NCBI GenBank assembly: GCA_963750935.1 | Contig: CAVVSR010000007.1 | Coordinates: forward strand, 49,710 to 113,709 | Direction: 5' to 3' | From: JACCXG01 sp963750935 | GTDB lineage: Bacteria; Acidobacteriota; Vicinamibacteria; Vicinamibacterales; 2-12-FULL-66-21 | Length of the DNA: 64,000 bases | Shown: in pieces, positions 38,157-46,283 of the stretch | Layout of the letters: every line of letters starts with the position of its first letter | Numbering within the stretch: the stretch's first letter is position 1 | Program-made: the position numbers and the translations under genes | Notes under the pieces: model-generated | What the model was told of the DNA's origin: nothing | What the model saw: only the letters and a program-made list of their open reading frames with translations | Database searches by the model: none

Positions 38157-38948
38157 TCCGTCGGCGGTGCCGATGCGGTCTGCTCGCGTCCGTCGTGGCA
38201 CTCGCCATGGCCTCGGGCTGCGCGCCCAAGCGCATCGAATTGCCGTCCGGCGACGGCACGCCATTCCCCGACGCCGTCAGCGCCTATCAACAAGCGGTGC
38301 AGGACTGCCGTGGCGCGCGCACCATTGAAGTGACGCTCGGCTTGTCGGGGCGCGCCGGATCGGTGCGGCTTCGCGGCAACGTCGACGCCGGATTCGAGGC
38401 GCCCGACAAGGTCCGACTCGAGGGACGTGCCCCAATCGGCCGGCCCGTGTTCATCCTCGCGGCGCCCGGACCTGAGTCCACCCTCTATCTGCCACGCGAC
38501 AATCGCGTCCTCCGCAAGGCGCGTCCCGCGGACGTCGTCGAGGCGCTGGTGGGGCTGCCGCTCGACGGCGGTCAATTGCGCACGCTCGTCAGCGGCTGCG
38601 GCTTCGGCGTGGCCGAGCCCACAGACAGGACGCAGCCTGCCGGGGCAGTGGGTCGTGGTCGAGGCCGACGGCGCAAAGACCTACCTGCGTCAGGTCGACG
38701 GCCGCTGGCGGATCCTGGCCGCGGTGAAGGCGGGGCTGACGGTCCACTATTCCGCGTTCGCGGCCGGACGCGCCACGACGCTGCAGCTTCAGGCGCCAGC
38801 CTCGAAGGCGGACGTCACCGCCAGGCTCAGCGAGATGAACGTCAACGTGACGATGGAGCCGGCGGTGTTCGAGGTGGAGGTGCCAGCCGCCGCCGAGCCG
38901 TTGACGCTCGACGAGCTGCGTCGTGCCGGGCCGCTCGGGACGCAATGA
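38153..38948 (+). CDS. lolB: LolB-like outer-membrane lipoprotein, one frame break near 38626
   Basis: About 265 residues. Lipoprotein signal: basic MIRRRCRCGL, hydrophobic core, lipobox LAMASGC (cysteine at residue ~23). The mature part is beta-rich (VRLRGNVDAGFEAPDKVRLEG; GQWVVVEADGAKTYLRQ), similar to the open barrel of LolA/LolB or DUF4292 proteins. One extra base near 38626 separates the halves. Gene order TPR-lolB-ispE-tRNA-prs-rplY-pth supports LolB, which receives lipoproteins from LolA and inserts them into the outer membrane. Sequence identity to LolB is not obvious by eye. Confidence 0.65.
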
Positions 38949-39910
38949 AGAAGAAGCAGCCGAAGCCGCGACAGACCCGCCCGCGCCGGCGGACGACGCC
39001 ACCAGCCGCGAAACGCTATGTCGCACGCGCGCACGCGAAGGTCAATCTCGATCTCCGCGTCCTCGGCACGAGGGCCGACGGCTACCACGAGCTGCGCACC
39101 GTCTTCCAGACCATCGAGCTGCACGACACGTTGATCGCGCAGGAGAAGCGCGGGCCGTTCGTCCTCAAGTGCCGCACCGCCGGCGTGCCGCTCGACGATC
39201 GCAACCTGGTCTGGCGCGCCGCGATCGCGCTCTGGAAAGCGCTCGGGCGCGGCGGCGAGCCCTGCGACACGACCGTCACGATCGAGAAGGGCATTCCGCT
39301 CGAGGCCGGGCTCGGCGGCGGCAGCGCCGATGCGGCGGCCGGCCTGCAGGTCCTTGCCCGGCTGTGGGGAGGGGCTCCGATCTCGCTGCTGCGCGAAGTG
39401 GCGTCGGGGATCGGCTCCGACGTGCCGTTCTTCCTCTCCGGAGGGACCGCGCTCGGGCTCGGGCGGGGCGAGGAGATCTACCCGCTCGTGGACCTGCCGC
39501 GGCACTGGATCGTCGTCGTCCGGCCGCCGTTCGGGATTTCCACGGCCGAAGCCTACTCGTGGTACGACGAAGACCGCGCCGCGGGCGTGCGCGAGCCTCG
39601 CGGCGAGCTGCAGATTCTGCCCGTTCCCTGGCCGACGCGCGCCGCGCAGATGGTCAACGATCTGGAGCCTCCGGTGCTGCGGCGCCATCCGGAGATCGGG
39701 GGAATCAAGGTCGCGCTCAAGGAGGCCGGGGCGGTCGCCGCGGCGATGTCTGGGAGCGGCTCAGCCGTTTTCGGCCTGTTCCGGACCCGGCCCGGCGCCG
39801 CCAGCGCGGTTCGCCTGCTGCACCGTTCCGGCGCCGCGGTCATGCTCAGCCACACGTTGTCGCGGGCCGAGCACGAACACCGGGCCCGTCCTGTCGTCCG
39901 GCGCGTTTGA
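38945..39910 (+). CDS. ispE: 4-diphosphocytidyl-2-C-methyl-D-erythritol kinase
   Basis: 321 residues, GHMP kinase. AHAKVNLDLRVLGTRADGYH near the N-terminus is the substrate motif. The ATP loop IPLEAGLGGGSADAAAGLQV is at residues ~118-137, and the C-terminal block VAAAMSGSGSAVFGLF follows. It is the fourth step of the MEP isoprenoid pathway; ispDF at 49.7 kb supplies two other steps. The first ~20 residues are a Lys/Arg-rich extension. The start overlaps the lolB stop (ATGA). Confidence 0.95.
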   Translation: MKKKQPKPRQTRPRRRTTPPAAKRYVARAHAKVNLDLRVLGTRADGYHELRTVFQTIELHDTLIAQEKRGPFVLKCRTAGVPLDDRNLVWRAAIALWKALGRGGEPCDTTVTIEKGIPLEAGLGGGSADAAAGLQVLARLWGGAPISLLREVASGIGSDVPFFLSGGTALGLGRGEEIYPLVDLPRHWIVVVRPPFGISTAEAYSWYDEDRAAGVREPRGELQILPVPWPTRAAQMVNDLEPPVLRRHPEIGGIKVALKEAGAVAAAMSGSGSAVFGLFRTRPGAASAVRLLHRSGAAVMLSHTLSRAEHEHRARPVVRRV

Positions 39911-39936
39911 CCGCGGGCGGAATGACCGGCTACACT
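39907..39936 (+). promoter_or_regulatory. Promoter of tRNA-Gln/prs (TTGACC-18-TACACT)
   Basis: TTGACC (39907-39912) overlaps the ispE stop; an 18-bp spacer precedes TACACT (39931-39936). Predicted start about 39943, giving a ~110-nt leader before the tRNA. That leader (39943-40053) shows no further feature. Confidence 0.6.
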
Positions 39937-40053
39937 TAACCCTTTGTAGTGGTGCCCGTGGGCGTGGTCTAGACCTTCGCGACCGCAGTGCGTTCGCGGC
40001 GTTTCCCAGGGCTGGCCCGGCAGCGCGGCAGCGCGTCTCTCAGGGGCGAATGA

Positions 40054-40129
40054 TGGGGCGTGGCCAAGCTGGTAAGGCGCGGGACTTTGGATCCCGTATT
40101 CGAAGGTTCGAATCCTTCCGCCCCAACCA
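40054..40129 (+). tRNA. tRNA-Gln (anticodon TTG)
   Basis: 76 nt with encoded CCA. Acceptor stem TGGGGCG/CGCCCCA, anticodon arm with loop around TTG (glutamine, CAA codons), T-arm GGTTCGAATCC. The prs start codon lies only 3 nt after the CCA. Confidence 0.97.
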
Positions 40130-40132
40130 TTT

Positions 40133-41080
40133 ATGAGTCGCGGACAGCTCAAGCTGTTTTCCGGAAGTGCGCATCCGGCGCTGACCGCCGAGATCGCCGA
40201 GTTTCTCGGCGTGTCGACCGGTCATGCGCGGCTCCAGCGGTTCCCGGACACGGAGTGCTCGTTCCAGATCGACGAGAACATCCGTGGCACCGATGTGTTC
40301 GTGATCCAGCCGACCTGTGCGGACGTGGATCGCAACATCATGGAACTGTGCGTGATGATCGATGCGTTCCGCCGCTCGTCGGCGTCGCGCATCACCGCGG
40401 TGATTCCGTATTACGGCTACGCGCGGCAGGATCGCAAGGACAAGCCGCGGGTGCCGATTTCGGCCAAGCTGGTGGCCAACCTGCTGAGCGCCGCCGGTGC
40501 CAGCCGCGTGCTGACGATGGATCTGCACAAGGCGCAGATTCAGGGGTTCTTTGACATTCCCGTCGATCACCTGTTTGCGGCGCCGGTCATCATCGACTAC
40601 TGCTCGCAGCTGAAGATCCCGAACCTGACGATCGTGTCGCCCGATGCGGGCGGCGCCGAACGAGCCCGGGCGTATGCGAAGCGGCTCGGCGCGGACCTGG
40701 CGATCGTCGACAAGCGGCGATCGGATGACGGGACGGCGGAGGTGATGAACGTGATCGGCGACGTCAACGGCCGCACGTGCATCCTGCAGGACGACATCAT
40801 CGACACCGCGGGCACGATCGTGAAGGCGGCCGGAGCGCTGCGGGCCAACGGCGCCGAGCGGGTGTTCGCGTGCGCCGTGCACGGCGTCCTGTCCGGTCCG
40901 GCGATGGAACGGCTCGAGGCCGCGCCGATCGAGCAGGTGATCATCACCAATACCATCCCGCTCCACACCGAGCGGGCGAAGTGCTGCCGGAAGATCCGGC
41001 AGCTGTCGGTGGCGCGACTGCTCGGCCAGGCGATCCGGAGCATTCACGAGGAAACGTCGGTCTCGAAGCTGTTCGTCTGA
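40133..41080 (+). CDS. prs: Ribose-phosphate pyrophosphokinase
   Basis: 315 residues, full length. Class I PRPP synthetase: FPDTECSFQIDENIRGTDVF, the ATP-loop YYGYARQDRKDKPRVPISAK, DLHKAQIQGFFDIPVDHL and the PRPP-binding block LQDDIIDTAGTI (residues ~214-226). It makes PRPP for purine, pyrimidine, histidine and NAD synthesis. Its ATG is 3 nt downstream of the tRNA-Gln CCA, so tRNA 3' maturation would leave an almost leaderless prs mRNA; no Shine-Dalgarno is possible outside the tRNA. Confidence 0.98.
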   Translation: MSRGQLKLFSGSAHPALTAEIAEFLGVSTGHARLQRFPDTECSFQIDENIRGTDVFVIQPTCADVDRNIMELCVMIDAFRRSSASRITAVIPYYGYARQDRKDKPRVPISAKLVANLLSAAGASRVLTMDLHKAQIQGFFDIPVDHLFAAPVIIDYCSQLKIPNLTIVSPDAGGAERARAYAKRLGADLAIVDKRRSDDGTAEVMNVIGDVNGRTCILQDDIIDTAGTIVKAAGALRANGAERVFACAVHGVLSGPAMERLEAAPIEQVIITNTIPLHTERAKCCRKIRQLSVARLLGQAIRSIHEETSVSKLFV

Positions 41081-41115
41081 CGGCACCGAGCACTTAGCAC
41101 CAGGCACTGAGCACC
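41081..41115 (+). repeat. Degenerate heptamer repeat (GAGCACT-type, five units)
   Basis: Five 7-bp units (CGGCACC, GAGCACT, TAGCACC, AGGCACT, GAGCACC) directly follow the prs stop and end 11 nt before the rplY ATG. Same 7-bp phase as the other heptamer loci. Confidence 0.8.
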
Positions 41116-41126
41116 AAGAAGGCAAA

Positions 41127-41792
41127 ATGGCATCATCAACACTGCAGGCAGAGAAGCGGGACACCCGCGGCAAGAACGAGGCGCGCCGGCTGCGCGCGAA
41201 GGGACGCATCCCCGCCGTCGTCTACGGCGGTGAGAAGGGCAAGGCCACCGAGATCTCCGTCGATCCGAAGATCCTGTTCCGGATTCTGCACTCCGAGTCC
41301 GGCGTGAACACGCTGATCGGCCTCGAGGGTATCGGCGCCGGCGACACGCGCGTGCTGGTCAAGGAATACCAGCTCGATCCGATCGACCACAAGCTGCTCC
41401 ACGTCGACTTCTACCAGGTCGCCATGGACAAGGCGCTCACCGTCACCGTGCCGATCGTGCTGAAGGGCGAAGCCAAGGGCGTCAAGCAGCAGGGCGGCAT
41501 CGTCGACTTCGTGCACCGCGACATCGAGATCGAGACGCTGCCGGGCGACATCCCGGAGAACATCACCGTCGACATCTCCGAGCTGATGCTGAACCAGGGC
41601 GTCCGCGTGCGCGACATCCACACGGAAGGCGCGAAATGGAAGCCGGTGACCGATGCCGACACGATGATCGTCCACGTCGTCGCGCTGAAGGTCGAGGAAC
41701 CGGTGGCGGCCGACGTGGCCGCGTCACCGACGGCGCCGGCCGAGCCCGAGGTCATCAAGAAGGGCAAGACCGACAAGGAAGACGAGAAGTAA
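41127..41792 (+). CDS. rplY: 50S ribosomal protein L25/general stress protein Ctc
   Basis: 221 residues, the long CTC form. The N-terminal L25 domain (KRDTRGKNEARRLRAKGRIP, then AVVYGGEKGK) binds 5S rRNA. The C-terminal beta-domain (LKGEAKGVKQQGGIVDFVHR) is that of CTC proteins. The tail is charged (IKKGKTDKEDEK). Shine-Dalgarno AAGAAGG sits 5 nt before the ATG. Conserved neighbours prs and pth. Confidence 0.96.
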   Translation: MASSTLQAEKRDTRGKNEARRLRAKGRIPAVVYGGEKGKATEISVDPKILFRILHSESGVNTLIGLEGIGAGDTRVLVKEYQLDPIDHKLLHVDFYQVAMDKALTVTVPIVLKGEAKGVKQQGGIVDFVHRDIEIETLPGDIPENITVDISELMLNQGVRVRDIHTEGAKWKPVTDADTMIVHVVALKVEEPVAADVAASPTAPAEPEVIKKGKTDKEDEK

Positions 41793-41806
41793 GCGCGGGC
41801 TGATAC

Positions 41807-42400
41807 GTGAAGCTGGTCGTCGGCCTGGGCAACCCCGGGCGCAAGTACGATGGGACCCGGCACAACGTCGGGTTCGACATCGTCGAGACGCTGGCGGATC
41901 GGCATCGGGCCGAATGGGAGTCGGCGCCGCGCGGCGTCGAGGCCCTGGTCGCGCGGTGGCGGGCGGCCGACACGGTGCTCGCCAAGCCGCTGACGTTCAT
42001 GAATCTCAGCGGTCCGGCGACGATGGCGCTGCTGCACTTCTACAAGATCGACCCGTCCGGGCTGCTGGTCGTGGTCGACGAAGTGAATCTGGAGCTGGGG
42101 CGGCTGCGAGCGCGGGCCGCCGGATCGGCGGGCGGGCATAACGGCCTCAAGTCGATCATCGACGCGCTCGGCACGACGGAGTTCGCACGGCTGCGGGTCG
42201 GGGTCGGGCGCGGAGATGCCCGGCGCGATCTCGCGGATCACGTGCTGGCGAAGTTCGAGCCGGATGAGCGGCCGATCGTCGCCGACACGGTGGCCCGGAG
42301 CATCGAGGCCACCGAGCTGTTCCTCGCCGACGGCATGGCGGCGGTGATGAACAGGTTCAATCGGAAGGAAGAGAAGGAAGAGAAGGAAGACGCGGAGTAG
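41807..42400 (+). CDS. pth: Peptidyl-tRNA hydrolase
   Basis: 197 residues. KLVVGLGNPGRKYDGTRHNVGFD (given here only as its first part, residues 2-19) holds the catalytic His; NLSGPATMALL and SAGGHNGLKSIIDALGT are the other signature blocks with the active-site Asn and Gly-His-Asn-Gly. It releases peptides from drop-off tRNAs. Start GTG 41807. The C-terminus is an unusual Glu/Lys-rich run (EEKEEKEDAE). Confidence 0.96.
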   Translation: MKLVVGLGNPGRKYDGTRHNVGFDIVETLADRHRAEWESAPRGVEALVARWRAADTVLAKPLTFMNLSGPATMALLHFYKIDPSGLLVVVDEVNLELGRLRARAAGSAGGHNGLKSIIDALGTTEFARLRVGVGRGDARRDLADHVLAKFEPDERPIVADTVARSIEATELFLADGMAAVMNRFNRKEEKEEKEDAE

Positions 42401-42412
42401 ACAACCCGTTTT

Positions 42413-42453
42413 TCTCCTTGCTACGCAACGTAGCCGATTAGTCCACAAGGAGA
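42413..42453 (+). promoter_or_regulatory. Candidate S6:S18-binding leader of rpsF, sequestering its Shine-Dalgarno
   Basis: Outer stem TCTCCTTG (42413-42420) pairs perfectly with CAAGGAGA (42446-42453), which contains the AAGGAG Shine-Dalgarno of rpsF. Inside is a hairpin CTACG-CAA-CGTAG followed by an unpaired CCG (42434-42436). This matches the known S6:S18 ribosomal leader layout (a hairpin plus a CCG in the internal loop), by which the S6-S18 complex represses its own operon. Confidence 0.65.
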
Positions 42454-42456
42454 CAC

Positions 42457-42930
42457 ATGAGCACGAATCGACAGTACGAGCTCGTCTACGTTCTGACGCC
42501 AGAGTCGTCGGACGAGCAGGTCGCCGAGCTGCACACGCAGATCGAGCAGATCGTCCAGCGCTTCAACGGCACCCTCGACAAGACCGACAACTGGGGCCGC
42601 CGCAAGCTTGCCTACGAAATCGGCCATCACCGCGAAGGCACCTACGTCGTCGAGACGATCACCGGCACCGGAGAGCTGATGAAGGAGATCGACCGCCGCT
42701 TGCGCGTGCTCGATCAGGTCATCCGCCACCTCGTGGTGCGCGTCGACGAAGAGCTGCGGGTCGCGGAGCGGACGCGCGACGCGCGCAAGGCGACGCAGGC
42801 GCGCCGCCGGACCGCGCGCGGGCTGCCGCCCGAGCCGCAGCCGGGCGAGGGCCGCGGCGACAACATGGATCAGGATGACGATCGCGGCGACCGGTACGAT
42901 CGCGGCGACAAGTACGAGGTGCAGCGATGA
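42457..42930 (+). CDS. rpsF: 30S ribosomal protein S6
   Basis: 157 residues, longer than the usual ~100-130 because of a Arg/Asp-rich C-terminal extension (QARRRTARGLPPEPQ, then DRGDRYDRGDKYEVQR). The S6 core is clear: YELVYVLTPESSDEQVAEL, GRRKLAYEIGHHREGTYVV and RVLDQVIRHLVVRV. It overlaps rpsR by 4 bp (ATGA). Under probable feedback control through the leader just upstream. Confidence 0.97.
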   Translation: MSTNRQYELVYVLTPESSDEQVAELHTQIEQIVQRFNGTLDKTDNWGRRKLAYEIGHHREGTYVVETITGTGELMKEIDRRLRVLDQVIRHLVVRVDEELRVAERTRDARKATQARRRTARGLPPEPQPGEGRGDNMDQDDDRGDRYDRGDKYEVQR

Positions 42931-43229
42931 GCGAGGAACGTGGAGGCCGCGGCCGCGGCGGATCGAAGGGGCGCGACGCCGACAAGGGCAAGGGCGGCGA
43001 TCGCCCGCGCGGCGGGTTCTTCCGCCGCCGCCGTGTCTGCAAGTTCTGCGCGGAGAAGATCGACTACATCAACTACAAGGACGTCAGGCTGCTGACGCCG
43101 TTCCTGCCCGAGCGCGGCAAGATTCAGCCGCGCCGCATCTCGGGAACGTGCGCCCTGCACCAGCGCAAGCTGCAGACCGCGATCAAGCGGGCCCGCCAGC
43201 TGGCGCTGATTCCCTACGTCACTGACTGA
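42927..43229 (+). CDS. rpsR: 30S ribosomal protein S18
   Basis: 100 residues. A Gly/Arg-rich N-terminal extension precedes the core RRRRVCKFCAEKIDYINYKD and the RNA-binding RISGTCALHQRKLQTAIKRA. It binds S6 as a heterodimer. The cysteines in VCKFC suggest the zinc-binding (C+) form. Overlaps rpsF by ATGA and precedes rplI by 20 bp. Confidence 0.97.
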   Translation: MSEERGGRGRGGSKGRDADKGKGGDRPRGGFFRRRRVCKFCAEKIDYINYKDVRLLTPFLPERGKIQPRRISGTCALHQRKLQTAIKRARQLALIPYVTD

Positions 43230-43249
43230 GGGTCGACAAGGACACACCG

Positions 43250-43699
43250 ATGGAGATCATTCTTCGAGAACATGTCGACAACCTGGGCCGCCGTGGCGAC
43301 GTCGTGAAGGTCGCCGACGGCTACGCCCGCAACTACCTGCTGCCGCGCAAGCTGGCGCTGAAGGTCACCGAGGCCAACAAGCGCCAGATCGATCGGGAGC
43401 GCGCGCAGGCGGATCTGCGCGACGCCGAGGAGAAGGGGCAGGCAGACGCCCTGGCCGAGCGCCTCGGTCAGGTGGAGATCGAAATCGCCCGCCGGGTCGG
43501 CGAGAACAACGTCCTCTACGGCTCCGTCACCTCGGCCGACATCGCGCACGCGCTCGAGGCGAAGGGGTTCCCGGTCGACAAGCGAAAGATCACGCTGGTC
43601 GATCCCATCAAGGCAATAGGGGAAGTGACCGTGCCGCTGAAGATTCACCGCGACGTGACCGCGCAGCTCAAGGTGAAGGTGGTCCCGGAGTCGCGCTAG
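43250..43699 (+). CDS. rplI: 50S ribosomal protein L9
   Basis: 149 residues. N-domain MEIILREHVDNLGRRGDVVK and ARNYLLPRKLALKVTEANK, the connecting helix, and the C-domain with YGSVTSADIAHALEAKGFPV. Shine-Dalgarno AAGGA about 9 nt upstream of the ATG. Followed by an intrinsic terminator. Confidence 0.97.
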   Translation: MEIILREHVDNLGRRGDVVKVADGYARNYLLPRKLALKVTEANKRQIDRERAQADLRDAEEKGQADALAERLGQVEIEIARRVGENNVLYGSVTSADIAHALEAKGFPVDKRKITLVDPIKAIGEVTVPLKIHRDVTAQLKVKVVPESR

Positions 43700-43740
43700 C
43701 CTGCGTCCGGTCTCATCCGGCGACAGACAAGAAATGGCAG

Positions 43741-43779
43741 ACGGGCGATCGGCTCTTTCCGGTCGCCCGTTTTTCGTTT
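43741..43779 (+). terminator. Rho-independent terminator after rplI
   Basis: 8-bp stem ACGGGCGA (43741-43748) / TCGCCCGT (43763-43770) with a 14-nt loop, followed by TTTTCGTTT. It ends the rpsF-rpsR-rplI unit before dnaB. Confidence 0.85.
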
Positions 43780-43805
43780 AGAGTTGCTGCTCACCCCCGA
43801 CATCG

Positions 43806-45167
43806 ATGCCTGACGTCGCTCCTGCTCCTGAACGCACGCTTCCCCATAATCTCGACGCGGAGAAATCGGTCCTCGGCGCGATCCTGATCCATAACGAGGC
43901 GTTCAACCACGCGGCGGAGCTGATCGACTCGCGCGATTTCTTCCGCGACGCGCACCGCCGGATCTTCGACAAGATGGTGGCGCTCAGCGAGCGCGGCCGG
44001 GCGATCGACTTCATCACCCTGAAGGAAGAGCTGTCGCGCGCCGGCGAGCTCGACGAGTGCGGCGGTCCGGCGTATATCGCGGCGCTGGCCGACGGCGTGC
44101 CGCGGTCCGCGAACGTCGCCTACTACGCGCGGATCGTCAAAGAAAAATCGACGCTGCGGAGCCTGATTCATTCCGCGAACAAGATCCTGACCGAGGCCTA
44201 CGAGGCCGAGCAGGAGCCGGAGCTGCTGCTCGACGAGGCGGAGCGCGCCATCTTCGCGATCGCCGAGGATCGCATCCGCGAAGGGTTCGTGCCGCTCCGC
44301 GACCTGGTGCAGAGCAGCTTCGCCACCATCGAGAAGCTGCAGCAGACCAAGGGCGCGATCACCGGCGTCCCCAGCGGTTTCCCCGATCTCGACGAGATGA
44401 CCACGGGTTTCCACCCCGGCGACCTGGTCGTGGTCGCCGCCCGCCCGTCGATGGGGAAGACGAGCCTCGTGCTCAACATGGCGCAATACGTCGGCACGCA
44501 CACGTCGATGACCGTCGGCTTCTTCAGCCTCGAGATGTCGAAGGAGCAGCTGTTCATGCGCATGCTCACGTCCGAGGCGCGCATCGACGCCCACCGCTTC
44601 CGCACCGGCTATCTGAACGAGAAGGACTACGGCCGCCTGTCGCATTCGCTCGGCACGCTCGCCGAGGCGCGGGTGTTCATCGACGACACGGCGTCGATCG
44701 GCGTGCTCGAGATGCGGGCCAAGTCGCGGCGGCTGAAAGCGGAGCACGGCCTCGACCTGATCATCATCGACTACCTCCAGCTGATGACGGGACGCGGCCG
44801 GTTCGAGAGCCGGCAGCAGGAAGTGTCGGCGATCTCGCGCTCGCTCAAGGGCCTCGCCAAGGAGCTGGGCTGCCCGATCATCGCGTTGTCGCAGCTCAGC
44901 CGCGCGCCCGAGGGGCGCACCGACCATCGCCCGCAGCTGTCGGACCTTCGCGAGTCGGGCGCCATCGAACAGGACGCCGACCTCGTCTTCTTCATCTATC
45001 GTCCCGAGGTCTACGACAAGGACGACACCAAGCCGGAAGACCAGGGCATCGCCGAGATCATCATCGGCAAGCAGCGCAACGGTCCGATCGGCACGGTCAA
45101 GCTCTCCTTCCTCAACCAGTACACCCGCTTCGAAAGCTACGCCGGCAACAACTCGGCGCCGTCGTGA
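43806..45167 (+). CDS. dnaB: Replicative DNA helicase
   Basis: 453 residues. The N-terminal scaffold domain begins PHNLDAEKSVLGAILIHNEA. The RecA-like motor has Walker A AARPSMGKTSLVLNMAQ (residues ~214-230), Walker B LIIIDYLQLMTGRG and the arginine-finger region QLSRAPEGRTDHRPQLSDLR. It unwinds DNA at the fork. It follows the rplI terminator by 26 bp, and its stop overlaps the alr start (GTGA). No intein. Confidence 0.97.
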   Translation: MPDVAPAPERTLPHNLDAEKSVLGAILIHNEAFNHAAELIDSRDFFRDAHRRIFDKMVALSERGRAIDFITLKEELSRAGELDECGGPAYIAALADGVPRSANVAYYARIVKEKSTLRSLIHSANKILTEAYEAEQEPELLLDEAERAIFAIAEDRIREGFVPLRDLVQSSFATIEKLQQTKGAITGVPSGFPDLDEMTTGFHPGDLVVVAARPSMGKTSLVLNMAQYVGTHTSMTVGFFSLEMSKEQLFMRMLTSEARIDAHRFRTGYLNEKDYGRLSHSLGTLAEARVFIDDTASIGVLEMRAKSRRLKAEHGLDLIIIDYLQLMTGRGRFESRQQEVSAISRSLKGLAKELGCPIIALSQLSRAPEGRTDHRPQLSDLRESGAIEQDADLVFFIYRPEVYDKDDTKPEDQGIAEIIIGKQRNGPIGTVKLSFLNQYTRFESYAGNNSAPS

Positions 45168-46283
45168 TCCGCCAGACGGTCGCTCACGTGGACCTGGAGG
45201 CGATCCGGTCCAACTTCCGCGCCATCGTCCAGTTCCTCGAGTCCTCGTCCGGCGCGGTCGCCCGGCATCATCGCCGTGGTCAAGGCGAACGCCTACGGTC
45301 ATGGCGCCGCGGAAGTGGCCCGGGCGCTCGAGCAGGCCGGGGCCGCGATGCTCGCGTGTGCCGACATCGAGGAAGGCGTGGCGCTCCGGCAGGCGGGGAT
45401 CGCGGTGCCGATCCTGGTCTTCGGCGCGTTGAGCGTCAGCGATCTCGACGGCCTGTTCACGCACGATCTGACGCCGACCATCTCGACGCCGGGCGCCGCG
45501 CAGGCGCTCGAGGCCGCGGCGGCCCGCCACGGCGCGCGGCTGACGTGCCACCTCAAGATCGACACCGGCATGAACCGGCTCGGTTTCAGGCACGACAACA
45601 TCGCGCGGACCCTGCCGCCGCTCGCCGCGTCTTCGCGGCTCGAGATCGCCGCCGTCTATACGCATTTCGCGACCGCGGACAGCCCTGACCACCCGGCATT
45701 CGCGCTCCAGCGCGAGCGCTTCGAGGCGGTGCTGGCGCAGCTGCCGTCGCTCGGGATCGAGGCCGCCGAGCGGCACGCCGCCAACAGCGCGGCGCTGCTG
45801 CGCGACGAGCGGGTCTGGTACGACTACGTCCGCCCCGGGCTGCTCCTCTACGGCATCGTTCCGCCGCCGCTTGCCGCGACGCTGGCGCTGCGACCTGCCC
45901 TGTCACTGCGCAGTCGTATCGTGGCGGTGAAGGGCATCCGTCCCGGCGAGGGCACCGGCTACGGCCTGCGCGGCGCCGTCGATCGTCCGGTCACGCTGGC
46001 CGTTGTCCCCGCGGGCTACGCCGATGGCCTCGACCTGCGGCTCGCCGGGCAGGGATACATGCTCGTGCGCGGGCGGCGCGCCCCGATCGTCGGCTCGGTG
46101 TGCATGGACATGACCATGATCGACGTGACCGGCACGGATGTGGCACCGGGGGACGAAGTGGTGATTGTCGGCGAGCAGGACGCCGAATCGATTGGCGTGC
46201 GCGAGATCGCGGCCGCGATCGGGACGATTCCGTACGAGCTGCTCTGTCGCGTCGGGACGAGGATCGAACGGGTGTACCGGTGA
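45164..46283 (+). CDS. alr: Alanine racemase, one frame break near 45262
   Basis: About 373 residues. The first ~33 residues (AHVDLEAIRSNFRAIVQFL) are in the frame of GTG 45164. The remainder starts at IIAVVKANAYGHGAAEVARA (the PLP-lysine block) one base ahead; a single extra C in GCCCGG explains the break. Downstream blocks: LTCHLKIDTGMNRLGFR, VRPGLLLYGIVPP, GSVCMDMTMIDVT (catalytic Tyr region). It makes D-alanine for peptidoglycan and should be essential, which argues for a sequencing error. GTGA overlaps at both ends. Confidence 0.88.
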
